64,000 nucleotides of DNA from Pseudomonas sp. Irchel 3H7 (GTDB lineage Bacteria; Pseudomonadota; Gammaproteobacteria; Pseudomonadales; Pseudomonadaceae): assembly GCF_900187605.1 (NCBI RefSeq), contig NZ_FYEA01000007.1, forward strand, positions 1 through 64,000, in the 5' to 3' direction. The translations under genes were made by a program, and so were the position numbers. Positions 27,218-35,911 of this stretch are shown here, piece after piece (the stretch's first letter is position 1; the number at the start of each line of letters is the position of its first letter). The notes beneath the pieces are model-generated. The model saw only the letters and a list, made by a program, of their open reading frames with translations, was not told where the DNA came from and ran no database searches.

Positions 27218-27964
27218 ATGTCTGATGAAAATCGAGACAACCCGCGGCGTGAGTTTTTGCGCAAATCCCTGACCCTGATCCCGGTGGTCACCCTGGCCGG
27301 CACCGGTCTGGGCAGCAGCGTGCTGCAAGCGGCGCCCGAAGCCGCACCCACTGCACCCGCGCCGCAACCGGTCCGCGCTGATGCCGGGGTTTATCAGCCG
27401 AGCTACTTCACCGCCGAAGAATGGGCATTCATCAATGCCGCCGTCGCGCAATTGATCCCCAACGATGCCCAAGGCCCGGGCGCGCTCGAAGCCGGTGTGC
27501 CGGAATACATCGACCGGCAGATGAACACGCCGTACGCCGCCGGTGCCCTTTGGTACATGCAAGGCCCGTTCAATGCCGACGCCGCGCCGGAAATGGGCTG
27601 GCAGAGCAAACTGGTGCCCAAAGAGATCTATCGCCTCGGCATTGCCGCCACGGATCAGTGGGCAAAATCCCTCAACGGTAAAGTATTTGCTGAGCAAGAC
27701 AGCGCTACCCGAGACGATTTGCTCAAGCAACTTGAAGCGGGTAAGCCGCAATTCGATGCGGTGCCGGCGAAGATTTTCTTCAATCTGCTGCTGCAAAACA
27801 CCAAGGAAGGGTTCTTCTGCGACCCGATCCACGGTGGCAACAAAGGCATGGTCGGCTGGACCATGATCGGCTTCCCCGGCGCCCGCGCCGATTTCATGGA
27901 TTGGGTGGAACGCAACGAGCAATACCCCTTCCCGGCAGTTTCGATTCGCGGCGAGAGGGCGTAA
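27218..27964 (+). CDS. Gluconate 2-dehydrogenase-type subunit 3 (small subunit, Tat signal)
   Basis: 248 residues. The twin-arginine signal RREFLRKSLTLIPVVTLAG is at residues 10-28, followed by an Ala/Pro-rich linker and the subunit-3 domain (YFTAEEWAFINAAVAQLIPND, PEYIDRQMNTPYAAGALWY, GFFCDPIHGGNKGMVGWTMIGFPGA). ATG 27218 is preferred to an in-frame ATG 15 bases upstream. Subunit 3 carries the flavoprotein partner through the Tat system to the periplasm. It is first of a three-gene operon; the flavoprotein gene starts 2 bp after its stop. Confidence 0.9.
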   Translation: MSDENRDNPRREFLRKSLTLIPVVTLAGTGLGSSVLQAAPEAAPTAPAPQPVRADAGVYQPSYFTAEEWAFINAAVAQLIPNDAQGPGALEAGVPEYIDRQMNTPYAAGALWYMQGPFNADAAPEMGWQSKLVPKEIYRLGIAATDQWAKSLNGKVFAEQDSATRDDLLKQLEAGKPQFDAVPAKIFFNLLLQNTKEGFFCDPIHGGNKGMVGWTMIGFPGARADFMDWVERNEQYPFPAVSIRGERA

Positions 27965-27966
27965 GC

Positions 27967-29751
27967 ATGGCAACGGTAATGAAGAAGGTTGACGCAGTCA
28001 TCGTTGGTTTTGGCTGGACCGGCGCGATCATGGCCAAGGAGCTGACCGAAGCGGGTCTCAACGTGCTGGCGCTGGAGCGCGGGCCGATGCAGGACACCTA
28101 CCCCGACGGCAACTATCCCCAGGTGATCGACGAACTCACCTACAGCGTGCGCAAAAAACTCTTTCAGGACATCTCCAAAGAGACGGTCACTATTCGCCAC
28201 AGCGTCAACGACATCGCCCTGCCGAACCGCCAGTTGGGCGCGTTTCTGCCCGGCAATGGTGTTGGCGGCGCCGGTCTGCACTGGTCGGGCGTGCACTTTC
28301 GCGTCGACCCGATCGAATTGCGCATGCGCAGCCATTACGAAGAGCGCTACGGCAAAAGCTTTATCCCCAAGGACATGACTATCCAGGACTTCGGCGTCAG
28401 CTATGAAGAACTGGAGCCGTTCTTCGATTTCGCCGAAAAAGTCTTCGGCACCTCGGGCCAGGCCTGGACCGTGAAGGGCCAACTGGTCGGTCAAGGCAAG
28501 GGCGGCAACCCGTACGCACCGGATCGCTCCAACCCGTTTCCGCTGGAGGCGCAGAAGAACACGGTATCCGCACAGCTGTTCGGTAAAGCGGCGACAGAAG
28601 TCGGTTACAAACCCTACAACCTGCCGTCCGCGAACACCTCCGGGCCGTACACCAATCCTTACGGTGCGCAGATGGGCCCGTGCAACTTCTGCGGTTTTTG
28701 CAGCGGTTATGTCTGCTACATGTACTCCAAGGCTTCGCCAAACGTGAACATTCTGCCGGCGCTGAAACCTTTGCCGAATTTCGAGTTGCGACCTAACTCG
28801 CACGTGCTGCGGGTCAACCTCGACAGCACGAAATCCAAAGCCACCGGCGTGACCTACATCGACGGCCAGGGTCGCGAGATCGAGCAACCGGCGGATCTGG
28901 TGATTCTCGGCGCGTTCCAGTTGCACAACGTGCGTCTGATGCTGCTCTCCGGCATCGGCAAGCCGTACGACCCGATCAGCGGCGAAGGCGTGGTCGGGCG
29001 TAACTTCGCCTACCAGAACATGGCGACCATCAAGGCGTTCTTCGACAAGGACACCCACACCAACAACTTCATTGGCGCCGGCGGCAACGGCGTGGCGCTG
29101 GACGATTTCAACGCCGACAACTTCGACCACGGCCCGCACGGCTTCGTCGGCGGCTCGCCGATGTGGGTCAACCAGGCCGGCAGCCGGCCGATTGCCGGCA
29201 CCTCGAACCCGCCGGGCACCCCGGCCTGGGGCAGTGACTGGAAACGCGCGACCGCCGATTACTACACCCACCAGGTGTCGATGGACGCCCACGGCGCGCA
29301 TCAGTCTTATCGGGGCAACTACCTTGATCTCGATCCGGTGTACCGCGATGCCTACGGCTTGCCGCTGCTGCGGATGACCTTCGACTGGCAGGAAAACGAC
29401 ATCAAGATGAACCGCTTCATGGTCGAGAAAATGGGCAAGGTCGCCGAAGCGATGGGGCCGAAAGCCATTGCCGTGATCGGCAAGAAAGTCGGCGATCACT
29501 TCAACACCGCCTCTTACCAGACCACCCACCTCAACGGCGGCGCGATCATGGGCACCGATCCGAAGAAGAGCGCGCTGAACCGCTACCTGCAGAGTTGGGA
29601 CGTGCATAACGTCTTCGTTCCGGGTGCCTCGGCGTTCCCGCAAGGCCTGGGTTACAACCCGACCGGCCTGGTTGCCGCACTGACCTACTGGTCGGCGAAG
29701 GCAATCCGCGAGCAGTACCTGAAAAACCCCGGCCCGCTGGTTCAGGCTTAA
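27967..29751 (+). CDS. GMC-type FAD dehydrogenase, gluconate 2-dehydrogenase-like large subunit
   Basis: 594 residues, glucose-methanol-choline oxidoreductase. The FAD-binding loop VDAVIVGFGWTGAIMAKEL, the LPGNGVGGAGLHWSGVHFR motif and the C-terminal HLNGGAIMGTDPKKSALN and VPGASAFPQGLGYNPT segments are classical. MGPCNFCGFCSGYVCYMYSK contains a four-cysteine cluster like the 3Fe-4S motif described for related sorbitol/gluconate dehydrogenases. It has no signal peptide of its own and presumably rides with subunit 3. The substrate (gluconate, 2-ketogluconate or another polyol) cannot be fixed by sequence. Confidence 0.9.
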   Translation: MATVMKKVDAVIVGFGWTGAIMAKELTEAGLNVLALERGPMQDTYPDGNYPQVIDELTYSVRKKLFQDISKETVTIRHSVNDIALPNRQLGAFLPGNGVGGAGLHWSGVHFRVDPIELRMRSHYEERYGKSFIPKDMTIQDFGVSYEELEPFFDFAEKVFGTSGQAWTVKGQLVGQGKGGNPYAPDRSNPFPLEAQKNTVSAQLFGKAATEVGYKPYNLPSANTSGPYTNPYGAQMGPCNFCGFCSGYVCYMYSKASPNVNILPALKPLPNFELRPNSHVLRVNLDSTKSKATGVTYIDGQGREIEQPADLVILGAFQLHNVRLMLLSGIGKPYDPISGEGVVGRNFAYQNMATIKAFFDKDTHTNNFIGAGGNGVALDDFNADNFDHGPHGFVGGSPMWVNQAGSRPIAGTSNPPGTPAWGSDWKRATADYYTHQVSMDAHGAHQSYRGNYLDLDPVYRDAYGLPLLRMTFDWQENDIKMNRFMVEKMGKVAEAMGPKAIAVIGKKVGDHFNTASYQTTHLNGGAIMGTDPKKSALNRYLQSWDVHNVFVPGASAFPQGLGYNPTGLVAALTYWSAKAIREQYLKNPGPLVQA

Positions 29752-29763
29752 GGAGCGATGACC

Positions 29764-31065
29764 ATGAAAAATCTCGTTATCGCGACCCTGGCGCTGCTCG
29801 GCAGTGCCTCCACTCATGCGGCCGACGTTGATCAAAGCTTGATCAAACAGGGCGAATACCTCGCCCGCGCCGGTGACTGCGTGGCCTGCCACACCGCTAA
29901 GGGTGGCAAACCGTTCGCCGGTGGCCTGCCAATGGAAACCCCGATCGGCACGATTTACTCGACCAACATCACCCCGGACAAGACCGGCGTCGGAGAATAC
30001 AGCTTCGAAGACTTCGATCAGGCCGTGCGCCATGGCGTCGCCAAAAACGGCAGTACGTTGTACCCGGCGATGCCGTATCCGTCCTACGCCCGTGTCAGCG
30101 AAACCGACATGCAAGCGCTGTACGCCTACTTCATGCACGGCGTAGAACCGGTGGCGCAAGAGAACAAGGCCAGTGATATTCCATGGCCGTTGAGCATGCG
30201 CTGGCCGCTGATGGGCTGGCGCTGGATGTTTGCGCCGAAGGTCGAGGACTACAAAACGACAAGTGCCGACCCGGTGATCGACCGTGGTGCCTATCTGGTC
30301 GAAGGCCTTGGCCATTGCGGCGCTTGCCATACGCCGCGCGCCCTGACCATGCAGGAAAAATCCCTGAGCGCTGCCGATGGCAGCAACTTCCTCGCCGGCA
30401 GTGCGCCGCTGGAAGGCTGGATCGCCAAGAGCCTGCGCGGCGATCACAAGGATGGCCTCGGCAGTTGGAGCGAGGAGCAACTGGTGCAGTTCCTCAAGAC
30501 CGGTCGCAGCGATCGCAGCGCCGTGTTCGGCGGCATGAGTGATGTGGTCACCCACAGCATGCAATACATGACCGACGCTGATCTGACCGCAATTGCCCGC
30601 TACCTCAAGTCGCTGCCGGCCAGTGATCCTAACGATCAGCCGCATCAGTACGACGAGAAAGCGGCGAAAGCCCTATGGAATGGCGATGACAGTCAGCGCG
30701 GTGCTGCGGTATACATCGACAACTGCGCAGCGTGCCACCGCACCGATGGCCACGGCTACACCCGGGTGTTCCCGGCGCTGGCGGGCAATCCGGTGCTGCA
30801 ATCGGAAGACCCCACTTCGTTGATCCACATCGTGCTCAAGGGCGGCACGTTGCCGGCGACGCACACGGCACCGTCGACCTTCACCATGCCGGGCTTCGCC
30901 TGGCGCCTGTCGGATCAGGAAGTGGCGGATGTGGTGAGCTTCATCCGTGGCAGTTGGGGTAATAAAGGTGCGCCGGTTAACGCTGAGGATGTGGCCAATC
31001 TGCGCAAGAACGATATGCAGACGACTTCCGGGGATGATTTGGGGCAAGTCACCACGCATAACTGA
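29764..31065 (+). CDS. Triple-haem cytochrome c subunit of the dehydrogenase
   Basis: 433 residues with signal peptide MKNLVIATLALLGSASTHAA and three CxxCH haem sites (GDCVACHTAK, GHCGACHTPR, DNCAACHRTD). This is the alcohol/gluconate dehydrogenase cytochrome subunit that passes electrons to ubiquinone. ATG 29764 has AAGGAG at 7 bases; an ATG six bases upstream is too close to that site. It follows the flavoprotein by 12 bp and completes the small-large-cytochrome operon. Confidence 0.92.
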   Translation: MKNLVIATLALLGSASTHAADVDQSLIKQGEYLARAGDCVACHTAKGGKPFAGGLPMETPIGTIYSTNITPDKTGVGEYSFEDFDQAVRHGVAKNGSTLYPAMPYPSYARVSETDMQALYAYFMHGVEPVAQENKASDIPWPLSMRWPLMGWRWMFAPKVEDYKTTSADPVIDRGAYLVEGLGHCGACHTPRALTMQEKSLSAADGSNFLAGSAPLEGWIAKSLRGDHKDGLGSWSEEQLVQFLKTGRSDRSAVFGGMSDVVTHSMQYMTDADLTAIARYLKSLPASDPNDQPHQYDEKAAKALWNGDDSQRGAAVYIDNCAACHRTDGHGYTRVFPALAGNPVLQSEDPTSLIHIVLKGGTLPATHTAPSTFTMPGFAWRLSDQEVADVVSFIRGSWGNKGAPVNAEDVANLRKNDMQTTSGDDLGQVTTHN

Positions 31066-31124
31066 CGGATGTGATTGATACGCCGCTGGCACGGTTCGAC
31101 TTTTCGTGTGGTGTCAGCGGCCGA

Positions 31125-31400
31125 TCAACGCTTGGACTGAAAGCCTTTGAACTGCACGAATGCATCGGCCAACTGCAGATAAAGCTTCTCGTCGTATTTG
31201 TCGGTGTCGCCATCGCCGTCAGTATCGATGGCGTCTTCGGAGATCAAGTCATAACGGCCATTGGCCTGCGACGACGAAGCAAAAAGCGAATAGTCGTAAT
31301 CCATCATTTCGGTCGCGTCTTCACTGTAGTGATAAAACGCGATTTCCGGACTTCCATCTCGATCCATATCCGCAATTTCCAGCAGTATTCTGATAGCCAT
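31125..31400 (-). CDS. Small protein with dockerin-like calcium loop, copy 1
   Basis: 91 residues, no signal peptide. Near the C-terminus DTDGDGDTDKYDEKLYLQLA has the D1-D3-D5-G6-D9-D12 spacing of a dockerin/EF-hand calcium loop with its exiting helix. An N-terminal DMDRDGSPEIAF is a second Asp-rich loop. AAGGG lies 8 bases before the ATG at 31400. It resembles the next gene in the C-terminal loop only. Function not recognised. The middle is acidic and aromatic (MMDYDYSLFASS). Confidence 0.7.
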   Translation of the reverse strand: MAIRILLEIADMDRDGSPEIAFYHYSEDATEMMDYDYSLFASSSQANGRYDLISEDAIDTDGDGDTDKYDEKLYLQLADAFVQFKGFQSKR

Positions 31401-31535
31401 GGATGAAACCCTTCAGATTGATTGCGTGTTTGAGATTAGGCTTGGCGAGAATTCCGGTCTACTGTCAGAGTTGACAGGGTGTATGCCCAGCCAGCCCTTG
31501 ACTGATCACCTTCCATTCACAGTGTCTTCTTCTAA

Positions 31536-31580
31536 AACAATAAAGCCCTGCATGAATTTTCATGCAGGACTTTATTGTTA
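31536..31580. terminator. Long hairpin between the two calcium-loop genes
   Basis: ACAATAAAG-CCTGCATGA pairs with TCATGCAGG-CTTTATTGT (arms about 31537-31556 and 31560-31579, one internal mismatch pair). T-rich flanks lie on both sides. It can terminate the upstream minus-strand gene (31607-31909). Confidence 0.8.
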
Positions 31581-31606
31581 TTTGTTTGCGACTCTTGCAC
31601 TTTCAA

Positions 31607-31909
31607 TTACGGATTAACGATACTTACATAAGCCTTGGCCAATGCAATCAACTTCGCCTTGTCGTCGTTATCAATATCGCCATCACCGTCTACATCTTTC
31701 TTGTTGTTACGAATAGTGAATGTCTTGCCACGGTCGCTGGACACCGCCACCACGTAGATCGAATCGACCAGCCCCTCGGTGGGCAGCTCTTCCTCGGCAT
31801 TCCAGCCCAACTCCTTACGGGCCAGTTGCATGGAAACAATAGTATTTGGCTCCGAAGCATTCGGCAGCATCAACTGCAAGAACACACCACGTTGATTGAG
31901 ATAAGACAC
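31607..31909 (-). CDS. Small protein with dockerin-like calcium loop, copy 2
   Basis: 100 residues, GTG start at 31909 with AAGGA eight bases upstream. The C-terminal segment DVDGDGDIDNDDKAKLIALA is an exact dockerin-type calcium loop plus helix, followed by AKAYVSIVNP. The N-terminal 70 residues (QLMLPNASEPNTIVSMQLA, VDSIYVVAVSSDRGKTFTI) look like a beta-rich domain I do not recognise. No signal peptide. GC content is lower than that of neighbours. Confidence 0.7.
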   Translation of the reverse strand: MSYLNQRGVFLQLMLPNASEPNTIVSMQLARKELGWNAEEELPTEGLVDSIYVVAVSSDRGKTFTIRNNKKDVDGDGDIDNDDKAKLIALAKAYVSIVNP

Positions 31910-32132
31910 GAATTAAATCCTTTTTAATTTAGTTATCGGCCAAGTGCCGATAGAAGTAACCAAGACTATATTCGATAACTTGTCGCGACAACGGGGCATA
32001 TGTATCTCGGATTGTACTTTGCACTTATATATAAACTTTTCCAGTCAGCAAGTTTCCCATCGCTGAACGGTACTGGATCACAGTGGCCCCGCTCATGTAC
32101 TGTATGCATATACAGATCAGGAGCCTGCCCAA
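31910..32132 (+). promoter_or_regulatory. AT-rich promoter region of the radical SAM gene, with SOS box
   Basis: No gene is seen in this 223-bp gap. A small dyad (TATCGGCCAAGTGCCGATA) is at about 31934-31952. At 32100-32115 lies CTGTATGCATATACAG, matching the LexA box CTG-N10-CAG with a fully AT-rich palindromic core, 17 bp before the start codon. LexA would block this promoter until DNA damage. Confidence 0.8.
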
Positions 32133-33191
32133 ATGATCAATCCTCTACCGCCTCGCGGTCGCGGCACCGCCAGCAACCCGCACAACCGCTTCGCGCCGAA
32201 CCGATCGGTGGCCGAGGATGACGGCTGGTACCAGGAAGTGCCGCTGACTCAAGGCACCGAGGTGATGATCGAAACCGCAAAGACCATCATCACCCGCAAC
32301 ACATCTCCCGATCTGCCCTTCGACCGCTCGATCAATCCTTATCGCGGCTGCGAGCATGGCTGCATCTATTGCTACGCACGGCCCAGCCATGCCTATTGGG
32401 ATATGTCGCCCGGGCTGGATTTCGAAACCAGGCTGATCGCCAAGACCAACGCCGCCCAAGTGCTGGAAGAACAGCTCGGAAAGAAGGGCTATCAATGCGC
32501 GCCGATCAACCTGGGCTCCAATACCGATCCGTATCAGCCGATCGAGCGCGAACACAAAATCACCCGCCAGACCCTCGAAGTGCTGCTGCGTTATAAGCAC
32601 CCAGTGACCATCGTCACCAAAGGCTCGCTGATTCTTCGCGATCTAGATCTGCTGACCGAGTTGGCCGAACAACGGCTGGTCGCGGTGATGATCAGCCTGA
32701 CCACACTCGATGATGAGCTCAAACGCATCCTCGAACCGCGCGCCGCGGCACCCAAAGCGCGCTTGCGCGCCATTCGGGTCATGCGCGAGGCCGGCATTCC
32801 GGTCGGCGTGCTGTGTTCGCCGATGATTCCGATGATCAACGACAGTGAAATCGAAAACCTGCTCAGCGAAGCCCACGCAGCCGGTGCGCAAAGCGCGGCG
32901 TACATGATGCTGCGCCTGCCGCTGGAGGTGGCGCCGTTGTTCGAGGAATGGCTGGCGGCGCACTATCCGCAACGCGCCGCACACGTGCTGAGCCTGATCC
33001 GCCAGAGCCGTGGCGGTGAGCTCTACGACAGCCGTTTCGGCGCACGCATGCGCGGCGAAGGGGTGTTCGCCGACCTGCTCGCGCAGCGTTTTGCCAAAGC
33101 CATCAAGCGTCTTGGCATGAATCAGCGCGAAGGCTATAACCTCGATTGCACGGCCTTCTGTCCGCCGGGTCGCCAGATGTCGTTGATTTAG
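32133..33191 (+). CDS. Radical SAM protein of the PA0069 family, SOS-controlled
   Basis: 352 residues. The iron-sulfur motif GCEHGCIYCYARPSHAYWD (CxxxCxxC) starts at about residue 75, inside a SplB-like radical SAM barrel (NLGSNTDPYQPIE, TIVTKGSLILRD, VGVLCSPMIPMIND). The N-terminus is basic (PRGRGTASNPHNRF), and a final Cys-rich segment is NLDCTAFCPPGRQMSL. A LexA box lies just upstream, and I recall PA0069 being listed in the P. aeruginosa LexA regulon. A DNA-repair-type reaction is suggested by regulation and by likeness to spore photoproduct lyase, but the substrate is unknown. Confidence 0.88.
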   Translation: MINPLPPRGRGTASNPHNRFAPNRSVAEDDGWYQEVPLTQGTEVMIETAKTIITRNTSPDLPFDRSINPYRGCEHGCIYCYARPSHAYWDMSPGLDFETRLIAKTNAAQVLEEQLGKKGYQCAPINLGSNTDPYQPIEREHKITRQTLEVLLRYKHPVTIVTKGSLILRDLDLLTELAEQRLVAVMISLTTLDDELKRILEPRAAAPKARLRAIRVMREAGIPVGVLCSPMIPMINDSEIENLLSEAHAAGAQSAAYMMLRLPLEVAPLFEEWLAAHYPQRAAHVLSLIRQSRGGELYDSRFGARMRGEGVFADLLAQRFAKAIKRLGMNQREGYNLDCTAFCPPGRQMSLI

Positions 33192-33429
33192 CGACAATTG
33201 GCCTATGGTTGAGGGGTTGGAATCCTTCCGCCGAAATCACCCAGTCACGTTTTTTGTGACCTGGAACACACGTTCTAGAGCGTTTGATTCAGTTTGAGTT
33301 AAGTTTCGGCGGCTACCTTGTTCATCGAGTGACTGACGGGTCGGGATGACCCGGATGTTTTAAACAGCCACTGGCTTCATACCGGAATACATGGGAATGA
33401 CTCCCCTAATCCGCCAAAGAGGATGAATC

Positions 33430-34158
33430 ATGAGTGACAAGGATAAACAGCCGTTGGCTGCGTCGGCGCAAACCCCTGAAGCGGAATCCGCCGATGCAGC
33501 GCTGCGACAGATCGTAGACGGCTTTTTGCATTTTCATCATGAGGTCTTCCCACAGCAGGAAGAGCTCTTCAAGAAACTCGCCACGGCGCAGGCGCCCAAG
33601 GCGATGTTCATTACCTGCGCCGACTCGCGCATCGTCCCTGAGCTGATTACCCACAGCTCGCCCGGCGATCTGTTCGTGACCCGTAACGTCGGCAATGTTG
33701 TGCCGCCGTACGGGCAGATGAACGGCGGCGTTTCCACCGCAATCGAATACGCGGTATTGGCGCTCGGCGTGCAGCACATCATCATCTGCGGCCACTCCGA
33801 TTGCGGCGCCATGCGTGCAGTGCTCAATCCGGACAGCCTGGAAAAGATGCCGACGGTCAAAGCCTGGCTGCGCCACGCTGAAGTCGCGAAAACCATGGTG
33901 CATGAAAACTGTAACTGCGCCGACGAAAAAGAAAGCATGCCGATCCTCACCGAGGAAAACGTCATCGCCCAACTGCAGCACTTGCGTACCCATCCTTCGG
34001 TAGCTTCGCGCATGGCGAACGGTCATTTGTTCATCCATGGCTGGGTCTACGACATCGAAACCAGCGAAATCAAAGCTTACGACGCGGATCAGGGCCGTTT
34101 CCTGCCGCTCGACGGTAGCCATCCGATTCCGGTGGCGACGCCCAAAGCGCGCTTCTAA
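33430..34158 (+). CDS. Beta-class carbonic anhydrase
   Basis: 242 residues. The zinc ligands are in place: FITCADSRIVPE (Cys and the Asp-Arg dyad), and ICGHSDCGAMRAV (His and Cys). It interconverts CO2 and bicarbonate in the cytoplasm. AGAGGATGAATC precedes the ATG. It lies 90 bp upstream of a SulP transporter in the same direction, equivalent by content to PA0102-PA0103. Confidence 0.95.
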   Translation: MSDKDKQPLAASAQTPEAESADAALRQIVDGFLHFHHEVFPQQEELFKKLATAQAPKAMFITCADSRIVPELITHSSPGDLFVTRNVGNVVPPYGQMNGGVSTAIEYAVLALGVQHIIICGHSDCGAMRAVLNPDSLEKMPTVKAWLRHAEVAKTMVHENCNCADEKESMPILTEENVIAQLQHLRTHPSVASRMANGHLFIHGWVYDIETSEIKAYDADQGRFLPLDGSHPIPVATPKARF

Positions 34159-34248
34159 ATCTTCCTAAACATCTGTGTGGTTTGACGCCGGTCGCTGATT
34201 CAGCGACCCGGCCTCGCCATGCCTGAAGAAAACTTCGGGAGAATCGCC

Positions 34249-35775
34249 ATGCGTGCGGCTCAATTGAAAGCGGTGTTGCCACGGGAGCTGCTCGCTTCAG
34301 TGGTTGTGTTTCTGGTCGCCCTGCCGCTGTGCATGGGTATTGCTATTGCCTCCGGGCTGCCACCGGCCAAGGGTTTGATCACCGGGATCATCGGCGGTCT
34401 GGTGGTCGGTTGGCTGGCGGGCTCGCCGTTGCAGGTCAGCGGGCCGGCGGCGGGGCTGGCGGTATTGGTGTTTGAACTGGTGCGCCAGCACGGCATCGAG
34501 ATGCTCGGGCCGATTCTGTTGCTTGCCGGTTTTCTGCAACTGGTCGCCGGCCGCTTGAAGCTCGGCTGCTGGTTTCGGGTTACGGCGCCAGCGGTGGTGT
34601 ACGGGATGCTGGCGGGGATTGGCGTGTTGATCGTGCTGTCACAGGTGCATGTGATGCTCGATGCGTCACCGAAGCCCTCGGGGCTGGATAACCTGACGGC
34701 ATTCCCGGCGGCAGTGGCGCAGGCCTTGCCGTCGTTCGGCTGGCAGGCCGGGCTGCTCGGACTGTCGACGATTGCGGTGATGTGGCTGTGGGAAAAATTC
34801 CGCCCACATTCGCTGCGCTTCGTTCCGGGCGCATTGCTCGGTGTCGGTCTGGCAACCGGGGCAAGTCTGTTGCTCGCTTTGCAGGTCAAACGCGTCGAGG
34901 TGCCGGCGAATCTGGCGGAGGCCATCGATTGGCTCAAGCCTGCGGATCTGCTCAGTCTGGCCGACCCTACGCTGTTGATCGCCGCGTTCGCCGTGGCATT
35001 CATTGCCAGCGCCGAGACGCTGCTCTCCGCTGCTGCGGTGGATCGCATGCACAGCGGCGTGCGATCGGACTTCGACCGTGAACTGTCGGCGCAAGGGGTC
35101 GGCAACATGCTCTGCGGTCTGCTCGGTGCGCTGCCGATGACCGGGGTAATCGTGCGCAGTTCGGCCAACGTCCAGGCCGGTGCGACCACGCGTTACTCGA
35201 CGATCTTCCATGGCCTGTGGCTGCTGGCGTTCGTGTTGTTGCTGTCGAGCGTGCTGCAAAGCATTCCGGTGGCGAGCCTGGCGGGTGTGCTGGTTTACAC
35301 CGGGTTCAAACTGGTCGATCTCAAAGCGTTTCGAGGGTTGGGACGTTATGGACGGATGCCGATGTTCACCTATGCGGCGACGGCGCTGGCGATCATCTTC
35401 ACTGACCTGCTGACCGGGGTGTTGATCGGTTTCGGTCTGACGCTGTTGAAACTCGCGTTCAAAGCGTCGCGGTTGAAGATCAGCCTGATCGATCTGCCAC
35501 AGGATGGTGAGATGGAGTTGCGTCTGGTCGGTGCGGCGACATTCCTCAAGGTGCCGGCGTTGACGCAAGTGCTGGGCAGTATTCCGCAGGGGACGACGGT
35601 GCATGTGCCGCTCAATAACCTGAGCTACATCGACCATTCGTGTCTGGAGTTGCTGGAAGAGTGGGGCCGGGCGAATGCGGCGAAGGGCTCGAAGCTGTTG
35701 ATTGAGTCGCGTGGGTTGAAGCGCAGGCTTGAGGGACGGATTCGAACTACTACCGGTATCGGCGCCGCCGGCTAA
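34249..35775 (+). CDS. SulP-family anion transporter
   Basis: 508 residues. About 10-12 membrane helices run over residues 15-400 with SulP motifs (GIAIASGLPPAKGLITGIIGG, SGPAAGLAVLV), then a short STAS domain (LKVPALTQVLGSIPQGTTVH, LSYIDHSCLELLEEW). ATG 34249 has GGGAG at 8 bases and is preferred over ATG 34219. Placement after a carbonic anhydrase gene suggests bicarbonate as a possible substrate, but sulfate or another anion is not excluded. Confidence 0.9.
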   Translation: MRAAQLKAVLPRELLASVVVFLVALPLCMGIAIASGLPPAKGLITGIIGGLVVGWLAGSPLQVSGPAAGLAVLVFELVRQHGIEMLGPILLLAGFLQLVAGRLKLGCWFRVTAPAVVYGMLAGIGVLIVLSQVHVMLDASPKPSGLDNLTAFPAAVAQALPSFGWQAGLLGLSTIAVMWLWEKFRPHSLRFVPGALLGVGLATGASLLLALQVKRVEVPANLAEAIDWLKPADLLSLADPTLLIAAFAVAFIASAETLLSAAAVDRMHSGVRSDFDRELSAQGVGNMLCGLLGALPMTGVIVRSSANVQAGATTRYSTIFHGLWLLAFVLLLSSVLQSIPVASLAGVLVYTGFKLVDLKAFRGLGRYGRMPMFTYAATALAIIFTDLLTGVLIGFGLTLLKLAFKASRLKISLIDLPQDGEMELRLVGAATFLKVPALTQVLGSIPQGTTVHVPLNNLSYIDHSCLELLEEWGRANAAKGSKLLIESRGLKRRLEGRIRTTTGIGAAG

Positions 35776-35798
35776 ATCTTCCCGCCTGAACAAAAACC

Positions 35799-35890
35799 CT
35801 GTGGGAGCTGGCTTGCCAGCGAAGACGGAGTGTCAGTCACTGACAATGCTGACTGATCCACCGCTATCGCTGGCAAGCCAGCTCCCACAG
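35799..35890. repeat. REP doublet, GTGGGAGCTGGCTTGCCAGCG class
   Basis: Inverted arms CTGTGGGAGCTGGCTTGCC- (35799-35821) and its complement (35868-35890), the same class as at 22455. It lies between the convergent SulP and unknown genes. Confidence 0.88.
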
Positions 35891-35911
35891 GTATTTGGGT
35901 GTCGCTCAGGA

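Noticed and set aside
27655..30645. 996-codon minus-strand ORF opposite the dehydrogenase operon
   Set aside because: It spans three recognised genes with signal peptides and haem motifs on the other strand; a codon-bias artefact.
31562..31927. 121-codon plus-strand ORF opposite the second calcium-loop gene
   Set aside because: The minus frame has an AAGGA site, a dockerin-type loop and a downstream terminator; the plus frame has none of these.
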